Source: an uncultured bacterium
GTDB lineage: Bacteria > Bacillota_I > Bacilli_A > RFN20 > CAG-826
Direction: 5' to 3'
NCBI GenBank assembly: GCA_949285325.1
Contig: CASDYZ010000032.1
Span: 1 to 55,663, forward strand
DNA length: 55,663 bases
The position numbers and the translations under genes were made by a program. The notes under the pieces are model-generated. The model saw only the letters and a list, made by a program, of their open reading frames with translations, did no database searches and had not been told where the DNA came from. Below are positions 1 through 7,180 of this stretch, in pieces (the first letter of the stretch is position 1; each line of letters opens with the position of its first letter).

Positions 1-175
1 CTTTTTTCTCTTTTATTTCAAAACTACCAAATCCATATATATCAATATCGATATTATTTTTTAAACTTTCACTCATGAGCGTAAATAAAGCATCGACTAT
101 AATTTTAGTCTCTTTTAAAGTCATTCCTTTATTTTCACTTATTGTTCTAATTAAATCTGTTTTATTGATCTTCAT
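1..175 (-). CDS. hup: HU-family DNA-binding protein (3' end outside window)
   Basis: The reading frame starts with ATG at 175 and runs off the window edge, so only about 58 N-terminal residues are seen. They begin MKINKTDLIRTISENKG and continue with an ALFTLMSESLKN helix and the strand IYGFGSFEIKEK, which is the helix-helix-strand start of HU/IHF proteins including the conserved GFGSF turn. HU coats and bends DNA non-specifically. The gene follows gpsA directly (stop of gpsA at 178, 2 bp apart), so it is probably the last member of the cmk-der-gpsA operon, the same position hup holds near gpsA and der in Bacillus. The DNA-binding arm lies outside the window, so HU versus an HU paralogue cannot be settled. 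Confidence 0.85.
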   Translation of the reverse strand, partial: MKINKTDLIRTISENKGMTLKETKIIVDALFTLMSESLKNNIDIDIYGFGSFEIKEKK

Positions 176-177
176 AA

Positions 178-1179
178 TTATTTTTCATCTTTTAGAGGTC
201 TATTCATCAATATTTTAATTAATTCTGAAGGTTTTTTATTTTCATAAATAACAGAATAAAGTTGCTCCACAATCGGCATATCTATATGGTAGATCTTACT
301 TAAATCGTGAACCACTTTAATTGTTTTTAAACCTTCGACAGTTTTATTATTTTCCTTTAAAAATTTCTCACTTGAATCATCCTTACCAATAGCGAGCCCC
401 GCCATAAAGTTACGGGAATGGAAAGAATAACAAGTAACTACTAAATCACCTAATCCAGTTAAGCCCAAATAAGTACTCTCTTTTCCGCCAAAATATTTTC
501 CAAATCTTCTTATTTCATTTAAACCTCTACAACACAGTGCTGCCCTAGCGTTATCTCCATATCCTAGTCCTTCTAAAATACCACTAGCGATCGCGATAGC
601 GTTTTTTAAAGCGACACCTATCTCCGCCCCAACTTCATCGTTATTGACATAAACTCTAAAATAGTCGTTAGAAAATAATGAAGCGATTTTTTTACATAAC
701 TCTTTATCACACGATACTGCACTGACACATGTTAAATCTCTTAAAATTACCTCTTCAGCGTGGCTAGGTCCAATTAAAGACGCGACACCTTTTAAATAAG
801 AATGAGGTATAACTTCTCTTATTAATTCACTCATTCTAATGTTTTTATTAGGATCAAACCCTTTCGCGGTATTAATAAAAACAGTTGGTTCTTTAAGATA
901 ATTTATAGTAGTATTAAGAACCTCTCTCATCGCCGCGGTTGGAACTGATAAAACAATAATGTTTGAAAATTCAACTGCCTCAGATATATCACAAGTCGCT
1001 TTAATTTTATCGCTCAAAACAATTTCATCACCATTTTAACGACTATTTTTATGATTTAAATTAATATCGTTTTTACATTCTTCAATATTTGTATATAAGA
1101 GCACATCGTGCCCGTTGTCAGTTAAAACTTGAGATAATGCGGTGCCCCAAGTACCCGCGCCAACAATACTTATTTTCAT
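178..1179 (-). pseudogene. gpsA: glycerol-3-phosphate dehydrogenase GpsA, interrupted by an in-frame TAA at codon 48
   Basis: GpsA makes sn-glycerol-3-phosphate from dihydroxyacetone phosphate for phospholipid synthesis. Read from the ATG at 1179 (overlapping the der stop as ATGA), the frame encodes the N-terminal dinucleotide-binding motif [15 protein letters not shown], then meets TAA at 1036-1038 and continues in the same frame to 178. The whole frame is 334 codons, the normal family length. Downstream are the usual motifs: SVPTAAMREVL, NTAKGFD, LIGPSHAEEV, the ALKNAIAIASGILEGLG catalytic-lysine region and GLTGLGDLVVTC. Codon 48 aligns with a conserved tyrosine (KDY in Bacillus), so a TAT or TAC to TAA change explains it. 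Restarting at the TTG at 1017 would lose the cofactor-binding motif, so that product should be inactive. A sequencing error or a recent nonsense mutation are the alternatives. Confidence 0.85.
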
Positions 1180-2501
1180 AATTTTTCATTTCTCTTTCTT
1201 AATAATATTTTAATTGGAGTGCCATCAAAATTGAAAGTTTCTCTAAGTCTATTTTCAATATATCGTAAATATGAAAAATGCAAATAGTTAACATCGTTGA
1301 CAAATAAAACAATTGTGGGAGGCGCGCTAGTAACTTGTGAAGCATAATAAATTTTAATTCTACCACCATTAAAATGGGGAGACGGGTTCATCATTTGTGC
1401 GTCTTGCATAACTTCATTTAAAATAGAAGTTTTTATTCTAGTGTGATAAGCTTCATGAACCATGTCGATTGTCTTAAATAAAGTATCGATACGTGCGCCA
1501 GTAAGAGCAGAGACAAATACAAGAGGTGCGTAGGATAAAAATTTATATTCGTTTCTCACGTAGCTACTAAATTCATTCATTGTGTGAGGATCTTTTTCAA
1601 TTAAATCCCATTTATTTACGACAATAATAATTGCTTTTTTTAAATCAGTCGCATATTCAATAACGTGTTTATCTTGGTCTTTAATCCCTTCATTCGCGTC
1701 TATTACCAAAAGCACAATTTCACTTCTTTGAACAGCTTTTAAGGCGCGAATTGCAGAGTATTTATCTATAGATTCATAGATTTTGCCTCTTTTTTTAAGC
1801 CCGGCAGTGTCTATTACTGTATATTTTTTATCTCCCTTTATAAACGGAGTATCAATAGAGTCTCTAGTCGTTCCAGCAATGTCGCTGACGATGACTCTAT
1901 CCTCTTTTAAAATGGCGTTAGTTAACGATGATTTTCCGACGTTTGGTCGACCAATTAAACAGAAAGTAACTGTGTCATCTTCCTCTTTTTCTTCTCCTTG
2001 AGGTAGGGTATCGACAATCTTGTTTAAAAGTTCGCCGACACCGACACCGTGACTAGAAGATACGACAAGTGGTTCGCCTAGCCCTAGAGAATAGAATTGA
2101 TGGGCTAAAGAAAGGTGAAGTGCTTCATCGATTTTATTGACGCAGAAAATATAAGGCTTGCTACTTTTTCTAATCATTTTAGCGGCTAAAATGTCGTCAT
2201 TAGTTAATCCTACTTGCCCATCTACGACAAAAACGATTAAATCTGCTTCGTCTATTGCTAATTCAACTTGGGCTCTTATTTGTTTTTGAAAAGGGGCATT
2301 TTTTAATTCTACCCCACCAGTATCAATTAGTGTAAATGTGTATCCTAACCAATTACATAAAGCGTACTGACGGTCTCTAGTTATCCCTGCTTCGTCATCA
2401 ACTATCGCTTTTCTTTCTCCACAAAGTCGATTGAACAGCGTAGATTTTCCAACATTAGGTGAGCCAACTATCGCAACTATACCTAATCTTTTATTATCCA
2501 C
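1176..2501 (-). CDS. der: ribosome biogenesis GTPase Der (EngA)
   Basis: Double-GTPase needed for maturation of the 50S ribosomal subunit. At 441 residues it has the normal length. The first G domain shows the P-loop GSPNVGKST near residue 13, the switch TRDRQ, DTGG and NKID. The second shows GRPNVGKSS near residue 184, TTRDS, DTAG and NKWD. A C-terminal KH-like domain carries the [11 protein letters not shown] signature and ends in a basic tail RKRNEKL. Its start at 2501 overlaps the end of cmk by 8 bp and its stop overlaps the gpsA ATG, so the three genes are translationally coupled. The cmk-der-gpsA-hup order is the common Firmicutes arrangement. No oddities seen. Confidence 0.97.
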   Translation of the reverse strand: MDNKRLGIVAIVGSPNVGKSTLFNRLCGERKAIVDDEAGITRDRQYALCNWLGYTFTLIDTGGVELKNAPFQKQIRAQVELAIDEADLIVFVVDGQVGLTNDDILAAKMIRKSSKPYIFCVNKIDEALHLSLAHQFYSLGLGEPLVVSSSHGVGVGELLNKIVDTLPQGEEKEEDDTVTFCLIGRPNVGKSSLTNAILKEDRVIVSDIAGTTRDSIDTPFIKGDKKYTVIDTAGLKKRGKIYESIDKYSAIRALKAVQRSEIVLLVIDANEGIKDQDKHVIEYATDLKKAIIIVVNKWDLIEKDPHTMNEFSSYVRNEYKFLSYAPLVFVSALTGARIDTLFKTIDMVHEAYHTRIKTSILNEVMQDAQMMNPSPHFNGGRIKIYYASQVTSAPPTIVLFVNDVNYLHFSYLRYIENRLRETFNFDGTPIKILLRKRNEKL

Positions 2502-3174
2502 GTTTTTCTTTCTCCTTTAATTTTTTATTTATGATATTTATAACTTCTTCCACTACTTCATCGACACTTAAAAAAGATGTATCGAGAAGGACAGAATCAC
2601 TCGCTGGTTTTAAAGGAGCAAAACTTCTATGAGAATCGATGTAATCTCTTTTTCTAACATCAGCTTCTATTTCTTCTAAAGTACATGGGATGCCTTTTGA
2701 TATATTTTCTTCATAACGTCTAACCGCCCTAGTTTCTGGGGAAGCAATTTGAAATATTTTTACGTCAGCATTTGGAAGAACATATGTCCCAATATCTCTC
2801 CCGTCCATGATGACGCTGTTAGATTTAGCCATTTCTCTTTGTTGTTCCACTAACGCAAGCCTTATATCTTTATAAGAGGCGATATATGACACATTTGCGG
2901 AGACAAAAGGTTCACGGATTGGTTTTGTTACATCTTCACCATTACATAAGACAACATCGTTTGGAAGAAGCTGAATCTTAACTTTATTAATGACAGAACA
3001 TGATGCTTTTTCATCTTGACAGTTGATGCCGTTTTTTAAACAATACCACGTAAACGCTCGATACATCGCACCAGTATCAATATAAGTATATCCAAGTATT
3101 TTTGCTACCTTTTTAGCCACGGTAGATTTACCCGCCGCGGCAGGTCCATCAATTGCTACTGAAATGTTCATCAT
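2494..3174 (-). CDS. cmk: cytidylate kinase
   Basis: Phosphorylates CMP and dCMP with ATP in pyrimidine nucleotide metabolism. The protein opens MMNISVAIDGPAAAGKSTVAKK, whose GPAAAGKST is the P-loop of Cmk, followed by YIDTGAMYR (substrate-binding), a VIMDGRDIGTYVLP motif and the lid sequence RKRDYIDSHRSFAPLKPA. From this start it is 226 residues, as usual. An in-frame ATG further upstream at 3252 would add 26 residues of unrelated sequence inside the preceding gene. I chose 3174 (3171 is equally possible) because the AAGGTG ribosome-binding site lies just upstream and the family starts there. It is downstream of the small membrane protein gene and overlaps der by 8 bp. Confidence 0.95.
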   Translation of the reverse strand: MMNISVAIDGPAAAGKSTVAKKVAKILGYTYIDTGAMYRAFTWYCLKNGINCQDEKASCSVINKVKIQLLPNDVVLCNGEDVTKPIREPFVSANVSYIASYKDIRLALVEQQREMAKSNSVIMDGRDIGTYVLPNADVKIFQIASPETRAVRRYEENISKGIPCTLEEIEADVRKRDYIDSHRSFAPLKPASDSVLLDTSFLSVDEVVEEVINIINKKLKEKEKRG

Positions 3175-3188
3175 TATCACCTTCTTCT

Positions 3189-3488
3189 TTAAAAAATCAA
3201 TGTGCCAATATATATGATTAAAATAAGTAACGCTAATAAACCAACTACGCACAAAGAAATGAAAAATATTTTTTGAGTCTTTTGTTTATTAATTAAATTT
3301 TGTTTATCTTTTTCATCTTCCTCTAAAGCAGATAAAACTTCTTCGATTGGGAGAGTAGAAGTCGAGCCAGCAGTGTCTTTAAAATTATTTGTATCAAAGA
3401 CTTTTTTATCATCTTTTTCACTATTTTTTGTCTCTCCGTTTAAGGAAGAACGATATTCTTTATATTTTTCTAATCTTGTCTCTCTCAT
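3189..3488 (-). CDS. small C-terminally anchored membrane protein, unknown function
   Basis: A 99-residue protein I do not recognise. Residues 1-70 are highly charged and low in complexity (EKYKEYRSSLNGETKNSEK, later LEEDEKDKQN), and residues about 74-98 form one hydrophobic helix (FFISLCVVGLLALLILIIYI). This predicts a cytoplasmic tail with a single C-terminal membrane anchor. It is the first gene of the run into cmk, der, gpsA and hup, ending 15 bp before the cmk start, so it is co-transcribed with them. It lies 53 bp downstream of a structured, terminator-ended RNA that could attenuate the operon. No obvious Shine-Dalgarno sequence precedes the ATG, so the exact start is uncertain. Confidence 0.7.
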   Translation of the reverse strand: MRETRLEKYKEYRSSLNGETKNSEKDDKKVFDTNNFKDTAGSTSTLPIEEVLSALEEDEKDKQNLINKQKTQKIFFISLCVVGLLALLILIIYIGTLIF

Positions 3489-3535
3489 ATTCTTTTATTT
3501 ATTGTAATAAAAAAAGAAAATTTTTTATAGGAAAA

Positions 3536-3563
3536 AAATAAAAAAATCTGCCCTAGTGGCAGA
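3536..3563 (-). terminator. intrinsic terminator of the structured RNA
   Basis: The minus strand reads TCTGCC-ACTAG-GGCAGA followed at once by a run of T with one interruption. This is a 6-bp GC-containing stem with a 5-nt loop. It lies upstream of the gene at 3488, so it either ends a separate small RNA or can stop readthrough into the cmk operon. Confidence 0.75.
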
Positions 3564-3680
3564 AGGCCTGAATCTATACCTATTATTTTGTTTTAAGCCC
3601 GCTATTCAATCAAGCGTTTGTTGGCTTTAATAGGCTGTCTAGCACTATTTGTTTCTCTAGACACAAGAAAATAATAGACC
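3541..3680 (-). ncRNA. structured RNA with three-way junction, small RNA or terminating leader of the cmk operon
   Basis: On the minus strand, bases 3668-3677 pair perfectly with 3580-3589 (10 bp, CTATTATTTT with AAAATAATAG). Inside this closing helix are two further hairpins: TGTCTAG/CTAGACA (3657-3663 with 3636-3642), and a composite arm in which AAGCC/GGCTT (3623-3627 with 3595-3599) encloses CGCT/AGCG. The 3' end is an intrinsic terminator. There is no open frame inside. It does not match the riboswitch consensus sequences I know (FMN, purine, SAM, TPP) or the 4.5S RNA core. It could be an independent small RNA or an attenuating leader for the operon starting at 3488. Confidence 0.5.
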
Positions 3681-3709
3681 TATAAATTGCAAATTGCAAT
3701 AAAAATATT

Positions 3710-3738
3710 TTGCAAAAATAATTTTTACTTCTTATAAT
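3710..3738 (+). promoter_or_regulatory. sigma-A-type promoter of the ferredoxin gene
   Basis: A -35 box TTGCAA at 3710-3715 and a perfect -10 box TATAAT at 3733-3738 are separated by 17 bp. The ferredoxin ribosome-binding site (CCGGAGGA) and ATG at 3762 follow 24 bp downstream. Confidence 0.8.
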
Positions 3739-3761
3739 CTAACTATCCGGAGGAAAAAATC

Positions 3762-3938
3762 ATGGGTCTTAAAAAACTCAAGGTTGATCCAAATGTTTGC
3801 ATCGGTTGCGGTGCTTGCTGCGGTACATATCCTGACAGTTTCCAAATCGGTGACGATGGACTTGCAGAAGTAATTAGTGACGAAGTAGACGAAGAAGCAA
3901 TGGCGGTTTGCCCTGTCGGCGCAATCGTAGAAGATTAA
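3762..3938 (+). CDS. fer: single-cluster [4Fe-4S] ferredoxin
   Basis: A 58-residue electron carrier. Cysteines 13, 16 and 19 (CIGCGAC) and Cys50 followed by proline (CPVGAI) are the four ligands expected for one [4Fe-4S] cluster; the usual second CxxCxxC motif is absent, as in Bacillus-type Fer. An additional Cys20 sits next to the third ligand. The protein is acidic (DEVDEEAMAV), typical of ferredoxins. It starts with ATG 8 bp after a strong CCGGAGGA site, has its own promoter at 3710-3738 and an intrinsic terminator just after the stop, so it is a monocistronic gene. The SUF cluster assembly genes a few kilobases away would supply its cluster. Its redox partner is not visible here. Confidence 0.93.
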   Translation: MGLKKLKVDPNVCIGCGACCGTYPDSFQIGDDGLAEVISDEVDEEAMAVCPVGAIVED

Positions 3939-3951
3939 CCTAAAATAAAAG

Positions 3952-3975
3952 AACTAGCTGTTGCTAGTTTTTTTC
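3952..3975 (+). terminator. terminator of ferredoxin gene
   Basis: AACTAGC-TGTT-GCTAGTT followed by a T run: a 7-bp stem with a 4-nt loop directly after the ferredoxin stop. It overlaps the last codons of the convergent riboflavin transporter gene (stop at 3964). Confidence 0.8.
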
Positions 3976-4674
3976 TTTTCCAATCTTGTCAATCATTTGA
4001 TGTAATTTCTTATATAACAATAGAGTAAATATAATAATTACAACATCTTTAAGTGCGTTGAATGGAAGAGCAACAACGAAGAAGAATGTCCACCCTAATG
4101 ATGTACAGGCCGGATTTGCGGCTTGACACATCGCGAGTAAACTTTCTTTAGGTATTTGCATGACTATCATATAAAACTCCACTATTGGGAAAGAGGTAAT
4201 TATAGAAGCAAAGACTGTTTGAATAACTGCTCCACTTATAATAGCAACAATCCCACCTTTAAAACTTCTAAATTTTTTATAGATTAGCCCAGCAGGGACA
4301 ACTAATAACAATCCATATATAAAATCAGCAAGTTCTCCAACGCCTAAAGTCGATGTTAAAGGGAGTTTTATCATCGTTTTAATAAAAATGACAAAGACCG
4401 CGCTGAAGGGTCCATAAGCTAAAGAGGCAATTAAAGCAGGAACTTCATCGAAATGAAATTCTAAAAACGAAGGGAAAAAGGGAAGGGAAAATTGAAAGTA
4501 AGGAACGACATATAAAATTGCAGACATCGCTCCTAGAATTGCGCTTCTTGTAATAAATTTTGATGATATAGGTTTTGTTTTAAAAAATAATTTATTAATT
4601 GACCATAGTAAGACAATAACTACAGTTAGACATCCAACGACAAATCGCACTAATTCGTATTCTTCCATGAGCAT
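3964..4674 (-). CDS. ribU: riboflavin ECF transporter substrate-binding subunit RibU
   Basis: Integral membrane S component that binds riboflavin and works with a shared energy-coupling module (not in this window). The 236 residues form about six hydrophobic segments. The RibU-type signature is present around residues 40-110: RSAILGAMSAILYVV, then FLEFHFDEVPALIASLAYGP and KLPLTSTLGVGELADFIYG. The strongest evidence for the substrate is the FMN riboswitch in its leader at 4718-4823. The start at 4674 has AAGGA 6 bp upstream; an internal ATG two codons later is possible. It is transcribed alone, convergent with the ferredoxin gene. No riboflavin biosynthesis genes are in view, so uptake may be the source, but that is inference. 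Confidence 0.92.
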   Translation of the reverse strand: MLMEEYELVRFVVGCLTVVIVLLWSINKLFFKTKPISSKFITRSAILGAMSAILYVVPYFQFSLPFFPSFLEFHFDEVPALIASLAYGPFSAVFVIFIKTMIKLPLTSTLGVGELADFIYGLLLVVPAGLIYKKFRSFKGGIVAIISGAVIQTVFASIITSFPIVEFYMIVMQIPKESLLAMCQAANPACTSLGWTFFFVVALPFNALKDVVIIIFTLLLYKKLHQMIDKIGKEKN

Positions 4675-4717
4675 AGTTCCTTATATAAATAGAAATTACC
4701 TCAAGGCAAGAAAAAAA

Positions 4718-4823
4718 CTTCTCTCTTCCAGACTATAACTGTCGCTACTTGAATTGCACAAGTTCTGCTAATAAAGCTCGTGGAGTATACCACCGATTAA
4801 GGAATCTCACCTTACCCTGAAGC
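4718..4823 (-). promoter_or_regulatory. FMN riboswitch (RFN element)
   Basis: On the minus strand the leader contains the conserved RFN blocks in order: GCTTCAGGGTAAGGTGAGAT, TTCCTTAATCGGTGGT, CCACGAGC, AGCGACAGT and GTCTGGAAGAGAGAAG. The first and last blocks close the P1 helix. It ends 44 bp before the ribU ATG, with the AAGGA site in that gap, and no clear intrinsic terminator is seen, so control of translation initiation is more likely than attenuation. The variable stem carries a CTTG/CAAG pair rather than a long extra arm. Confidence 0.95.
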
Positions 4824-4857
4824 AAAAATATTATATACCTTAAAAATAAAATGAAAA

Positions 4858-5709
4858 TTATTTTTTTGTATGAGATAGTAATTTTTTTAAAAAAGAATTA
4901 AATTTTTTTGAGTCGTCGAATCTAAATTCGACTCTATTTGCGTTTAGTAAAGTTTTACAATCATATTTGTTATTTAGAATTGTTTCATACGATGAAAAAT
5001 CTAAATTATTTTTCTTCATGAATATAATTTTTTCTGTTTCACGAACCGATAATTTCTTTTCATAAATTTCATCTAAAATTAAATTCATGTCCTCTTCAGA
5101 TAGCGACATAAACGCTCTGACGTGACCGAAAGATATTTTTTTATTTATTAGATCGTTTTGAATTCTAACTGGTAGATGTTTTAACCTAATAATATTTGCA
5201 ATAGAAGGTCGACTCATTTTTAATAAAAGTGATAAATCTTTTTGTGTCAAATGATATTTTTTAATTAATTTATTTAAAATGTAGGATAGTTCAACAATAT
5301 TGACATCTTTGTCTTTTTTAATTTCAAGGGCCATTAAGAAAAGCATTTCTTGCTCTTCAATATTAACAACGTAAACATTTATAGAATCAAAATTAATATG
5401 TCTAGCGGCGTGATATAAAATACGAGGATAAATTACTTCATAACGATTATATTCATTTAAATAGACAATTAATGGGCGGCTGATAGAATGATTTTTTAAT
5501 CTCTCCATCTCTTCATTTAATTTATTCTTATTGTATTTAATGTTTTTATAAATGTGATTGTCATCGATTAAGGAAAGAGAAAGTTGACCTTGATAGGCGG
5601 CGAGATATTCTTTTTCGATATTAGAAATAACATCAGTTGAAGAAAATCTTTCAATCAAGGTAGAAAGAGAGCTTTTTAAAATTTGATTATCGTTATTTTC
5701 TTTCTTCAT
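4858..5709 (-). CDS. parB: divergent ParB/Spo0J-like chromosome segregation protein
   Basis: Partner of the ParA ATPase encoded just upstream (its start overlaps parA by 17 bp). The 283-residue protein has a recognisable central ParB helix-turn-helix region: LTQKDLSLLLKMSRPSIANIIRL near residue 155, then KISFGHVRAFMSLS and LSVRETEKIIF, all in their usual order. The N-terminal domain is abnormal. Where ParB proteins carry the NPxQPR box there is NHIYKN, and the CTP-binding GERRxRA box is replaced by YPRILYHAAR. This suggests loss or change of CTP-dependent clamping. A Noc- or plasmid-type paralogue is possible, but the gene neighbourhood (rsmG, mnmG, parA) argues for the chromosomal ParB. It is the last gene of the operon. 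Confidence 0.85.
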   Translation of the reverse strand: MKKENNDNQILKSSLSTLIERFSSTDVISNIEKEYLAAYQGQLSLSLIDDNHIYKNIKYNKNKLNEEMERLKNHSISRPLIVYLNEYNRYEVIYPRILYHAARHINFDSINVYVVNIEEQEMLFLMALEIKKDKDVNIVELSYILNKLIKKYHLTQKDLSLLLKMSRPSIANIIRLKHLPVRIQNDLINKKISFGHVRAFMSLSEEDMNLILDEIYEKKLSVRETEKIIFMKKNNLDFSSYETILNNKYDCKTLLNANRVEFRFDDSKKFNSFLKKLLSHTKK

Positions 5710-6463
5710 GATCCATTACTTCCTTGGCTAATGAAAAGTAAGCAAGCGCCCCGCTGGAACTTGGACGATAAATTGTAACCGGTAAACCTTTGGCGTTACT
5801 TTCTGGCACAGAGATATTTCTAGGAATTTGTGTTAAAAATGTATTTTCTTTAAAAAGAGAGCGAATTTGCTGAGATATTTCTAAACAAAGACGAGTTTTC
5901 GCGTCATACATTGTAAGTAGAAATCCTTCAATTCCAAGATTTGGATTGTTAGATGATTGGATACGAGAAACGCTCGCCAAAATTTGAGCGACAGCTTCCA
6001 TAGCAAAATATTCACACTGTACAGGAATCAAAACCGAATCGGCCGCACATAAAGAATTTAAAGTTAATAATCCTAACGATGGAGGGCAATCAATAATAAT
6101 ATAATCGTAATTTTTTTTGATTTGTGACATCGCATTTTTTAAAACTAAAAATGGTTGATTAGTCTTATTAATTAATATTGAATCTAGAGAAGCTAAAATC
6201 AATTTAGAAGGAATTAAATCTAAATTTTTATACACTTGGCGTGTCGCTAAATTTATATCGTAATCAAATCCTAACACATCGTAAATAGAATGATTTATTA
6301 AAGTTATATCCACTCCTAAACCACGCGAACAATTACCTTGTGGATCCATATCAACGATTAAAACAGAACGATTAAAATGGGCGAGTGCCGCACCTAAATT
6401 AATGGATGTTGTCGTTTTTCCCACCCCGCCTTTTTGATTGGCAATCGCAATTATTTTACTCAT
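5693..6463 (-). CDS. parA: chromosome partitioning ATPase ParA/Soj
   Basis: A 256-residue deviant Walker ATPase that positions the origin region and regulates replication initiation with ParB. It opens MSKIIAIANQKGGVGKTTTS, giving the deviant Walker A motif KGGVGKTT. DMDPQGN (Walker A') and IIIDCPPSLG (Walker B) follow, and PVQCEYFAMEAVAQ is the typical Soj segment. The start is supported by an AGGAAGG site in the gap after rsmG (15 bp). It overlaps parB, so the two are coupled. Sequence is entirely typical, in contrast to its partner ParB. Confidence 0.95.
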   Translation of the reverse strand: MSKIIAIANQKGGVGKTTTSINLGAALAHFNRSVLIVDMDPQGNCSRGLGVDITLINHSIYDVLGFDYDINLATRQVYKNLDLIPSKLILASLDSILINKTNQPFLVLKNAMSQIKKNYDYIIIDCPPSLGLLTLNSLCAADSVLIPVQCEYFAMEAVAQILASVSRIQSSNNPNLGIEGFLLTMYDAKTRLCLEISQQIRSLFKENTFLTQIPRNISVPESNAKGLPVTIYRPSSSGALAYFSLAKEVMDHEERK

Positions 6464-6478
6464 TGATATCCTTCCTTT

Positions 6479-7180
6479 CTACAGTGGTTTTTTTAAGATT
6501 TGATTATAATTTCGAGGATAAATAGAACTCGAGGATTTATTCTTTTTAAATTCTAGTAAATATCTATCTTCTTTAGATAAAGGTAATTGATATTTAACCT
6601 CTTTTATAAGTTCTAAATTAAGAACATTAATCGCGTTTTGACTATCTATTAATTCACTTTTATAGCCACTTCCTTTGTATGAAATTATGTGACCACTTAT
6701 TTTTATAAAACTTGAACAAAGTTCTAATAATATTTGTAAATTTTTAACCGCTCTAGCAGTCACTATATCAAATTTTTCTCTATTTTGCTTTATAAATTCT
6801 TCAGCTCGGCACGCAAATGCATTGACGTTTGTTAATCCTAACTTATCTTTTACTTCATTGACGTGTTCTATTTTTTTAGATGTGGAGTCGATTAGAGTAA
6901 ATCTAGTGTTAGGACATAAAATCGCAAGCACTAGTCCTGGAAATCCTCCACCAGTTCCAATATCAAGTACGCTTTTATTTTCTAAATCAAAAAATTTAAC
7001 TAAGAAAACACAATCAATTATCATCTTATCAATAAATGTATTTTCATCGTTAATAGCGGTTAAGTTCATCACCTTATTTTTTTCTAAAGTTAAATCGATA
7101 AGATAATCTAATTGATTTATTTTTTCTTGTATTAAATTAAGCTCTATTTTATTAAGACAATCAATCAATATTTGTTTCAT
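6479..7180 (-). CDS. rsmG: 16S rRNA (guanine-N7)-methyltransferase RsmG (GidB)
   Basis: Methylates N7 of G527 (E. coli numbering) in the 530 loop of 16S rRNA using SAM. The 233-residue protein shows the RsmG landmarks: KVMNLTAINDENTFIDKMIIDC near residue 38, the SAM-binding loop VLDIGTGGGFPGLVLAI, TLIDSTSKKIEHV, and FDIVTARAVKNL, with GSGYKSEL further on. The start at 7180 overlaps the mnmG stop (7177) in an ATGA junction, so the two are translationally coupled. The mnmG-rsmG-parA-parB order is the classical origin-proximal arrangement, although dnaA and rpmH are not in view. Confidence 0.96.
   Translation of the reverse strand: MKQILIDCLNKIELNLIQEKINQLDYLIDLTLEKNKVMNLTAINDENTFIDKMIIDCVFLVKFFDLENKSVLDIGTGGGFPGLVLAILCPNTRFTLIDSTSKKIEHVNEVKDKLGLTNVNAFACRAEEFIKQNREKFDIVTARAVKNLQILLELCSSFIKISGHIISYKGSGYKSELIDSQNAINVLNLELIKEVKYQLPLSKEDRYLLEFKKNKSSSSIYPRNYNQILKKPL

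Noticed and set aside
178-1179. Recoding of stop codons as an explanation for the gpsA lesion
   Set aside because: The internal codon is TAA, not TGA, and TAA and TGA both end many intact genes in the window, so a variant code is not supported.
5034-5052. Half of a parS-like site (TGTTTCACG) inside parB
   Set aside because: It is the coding complement of the conserved VRETEK segment of ParB, and the second half of the palindrome does not match.
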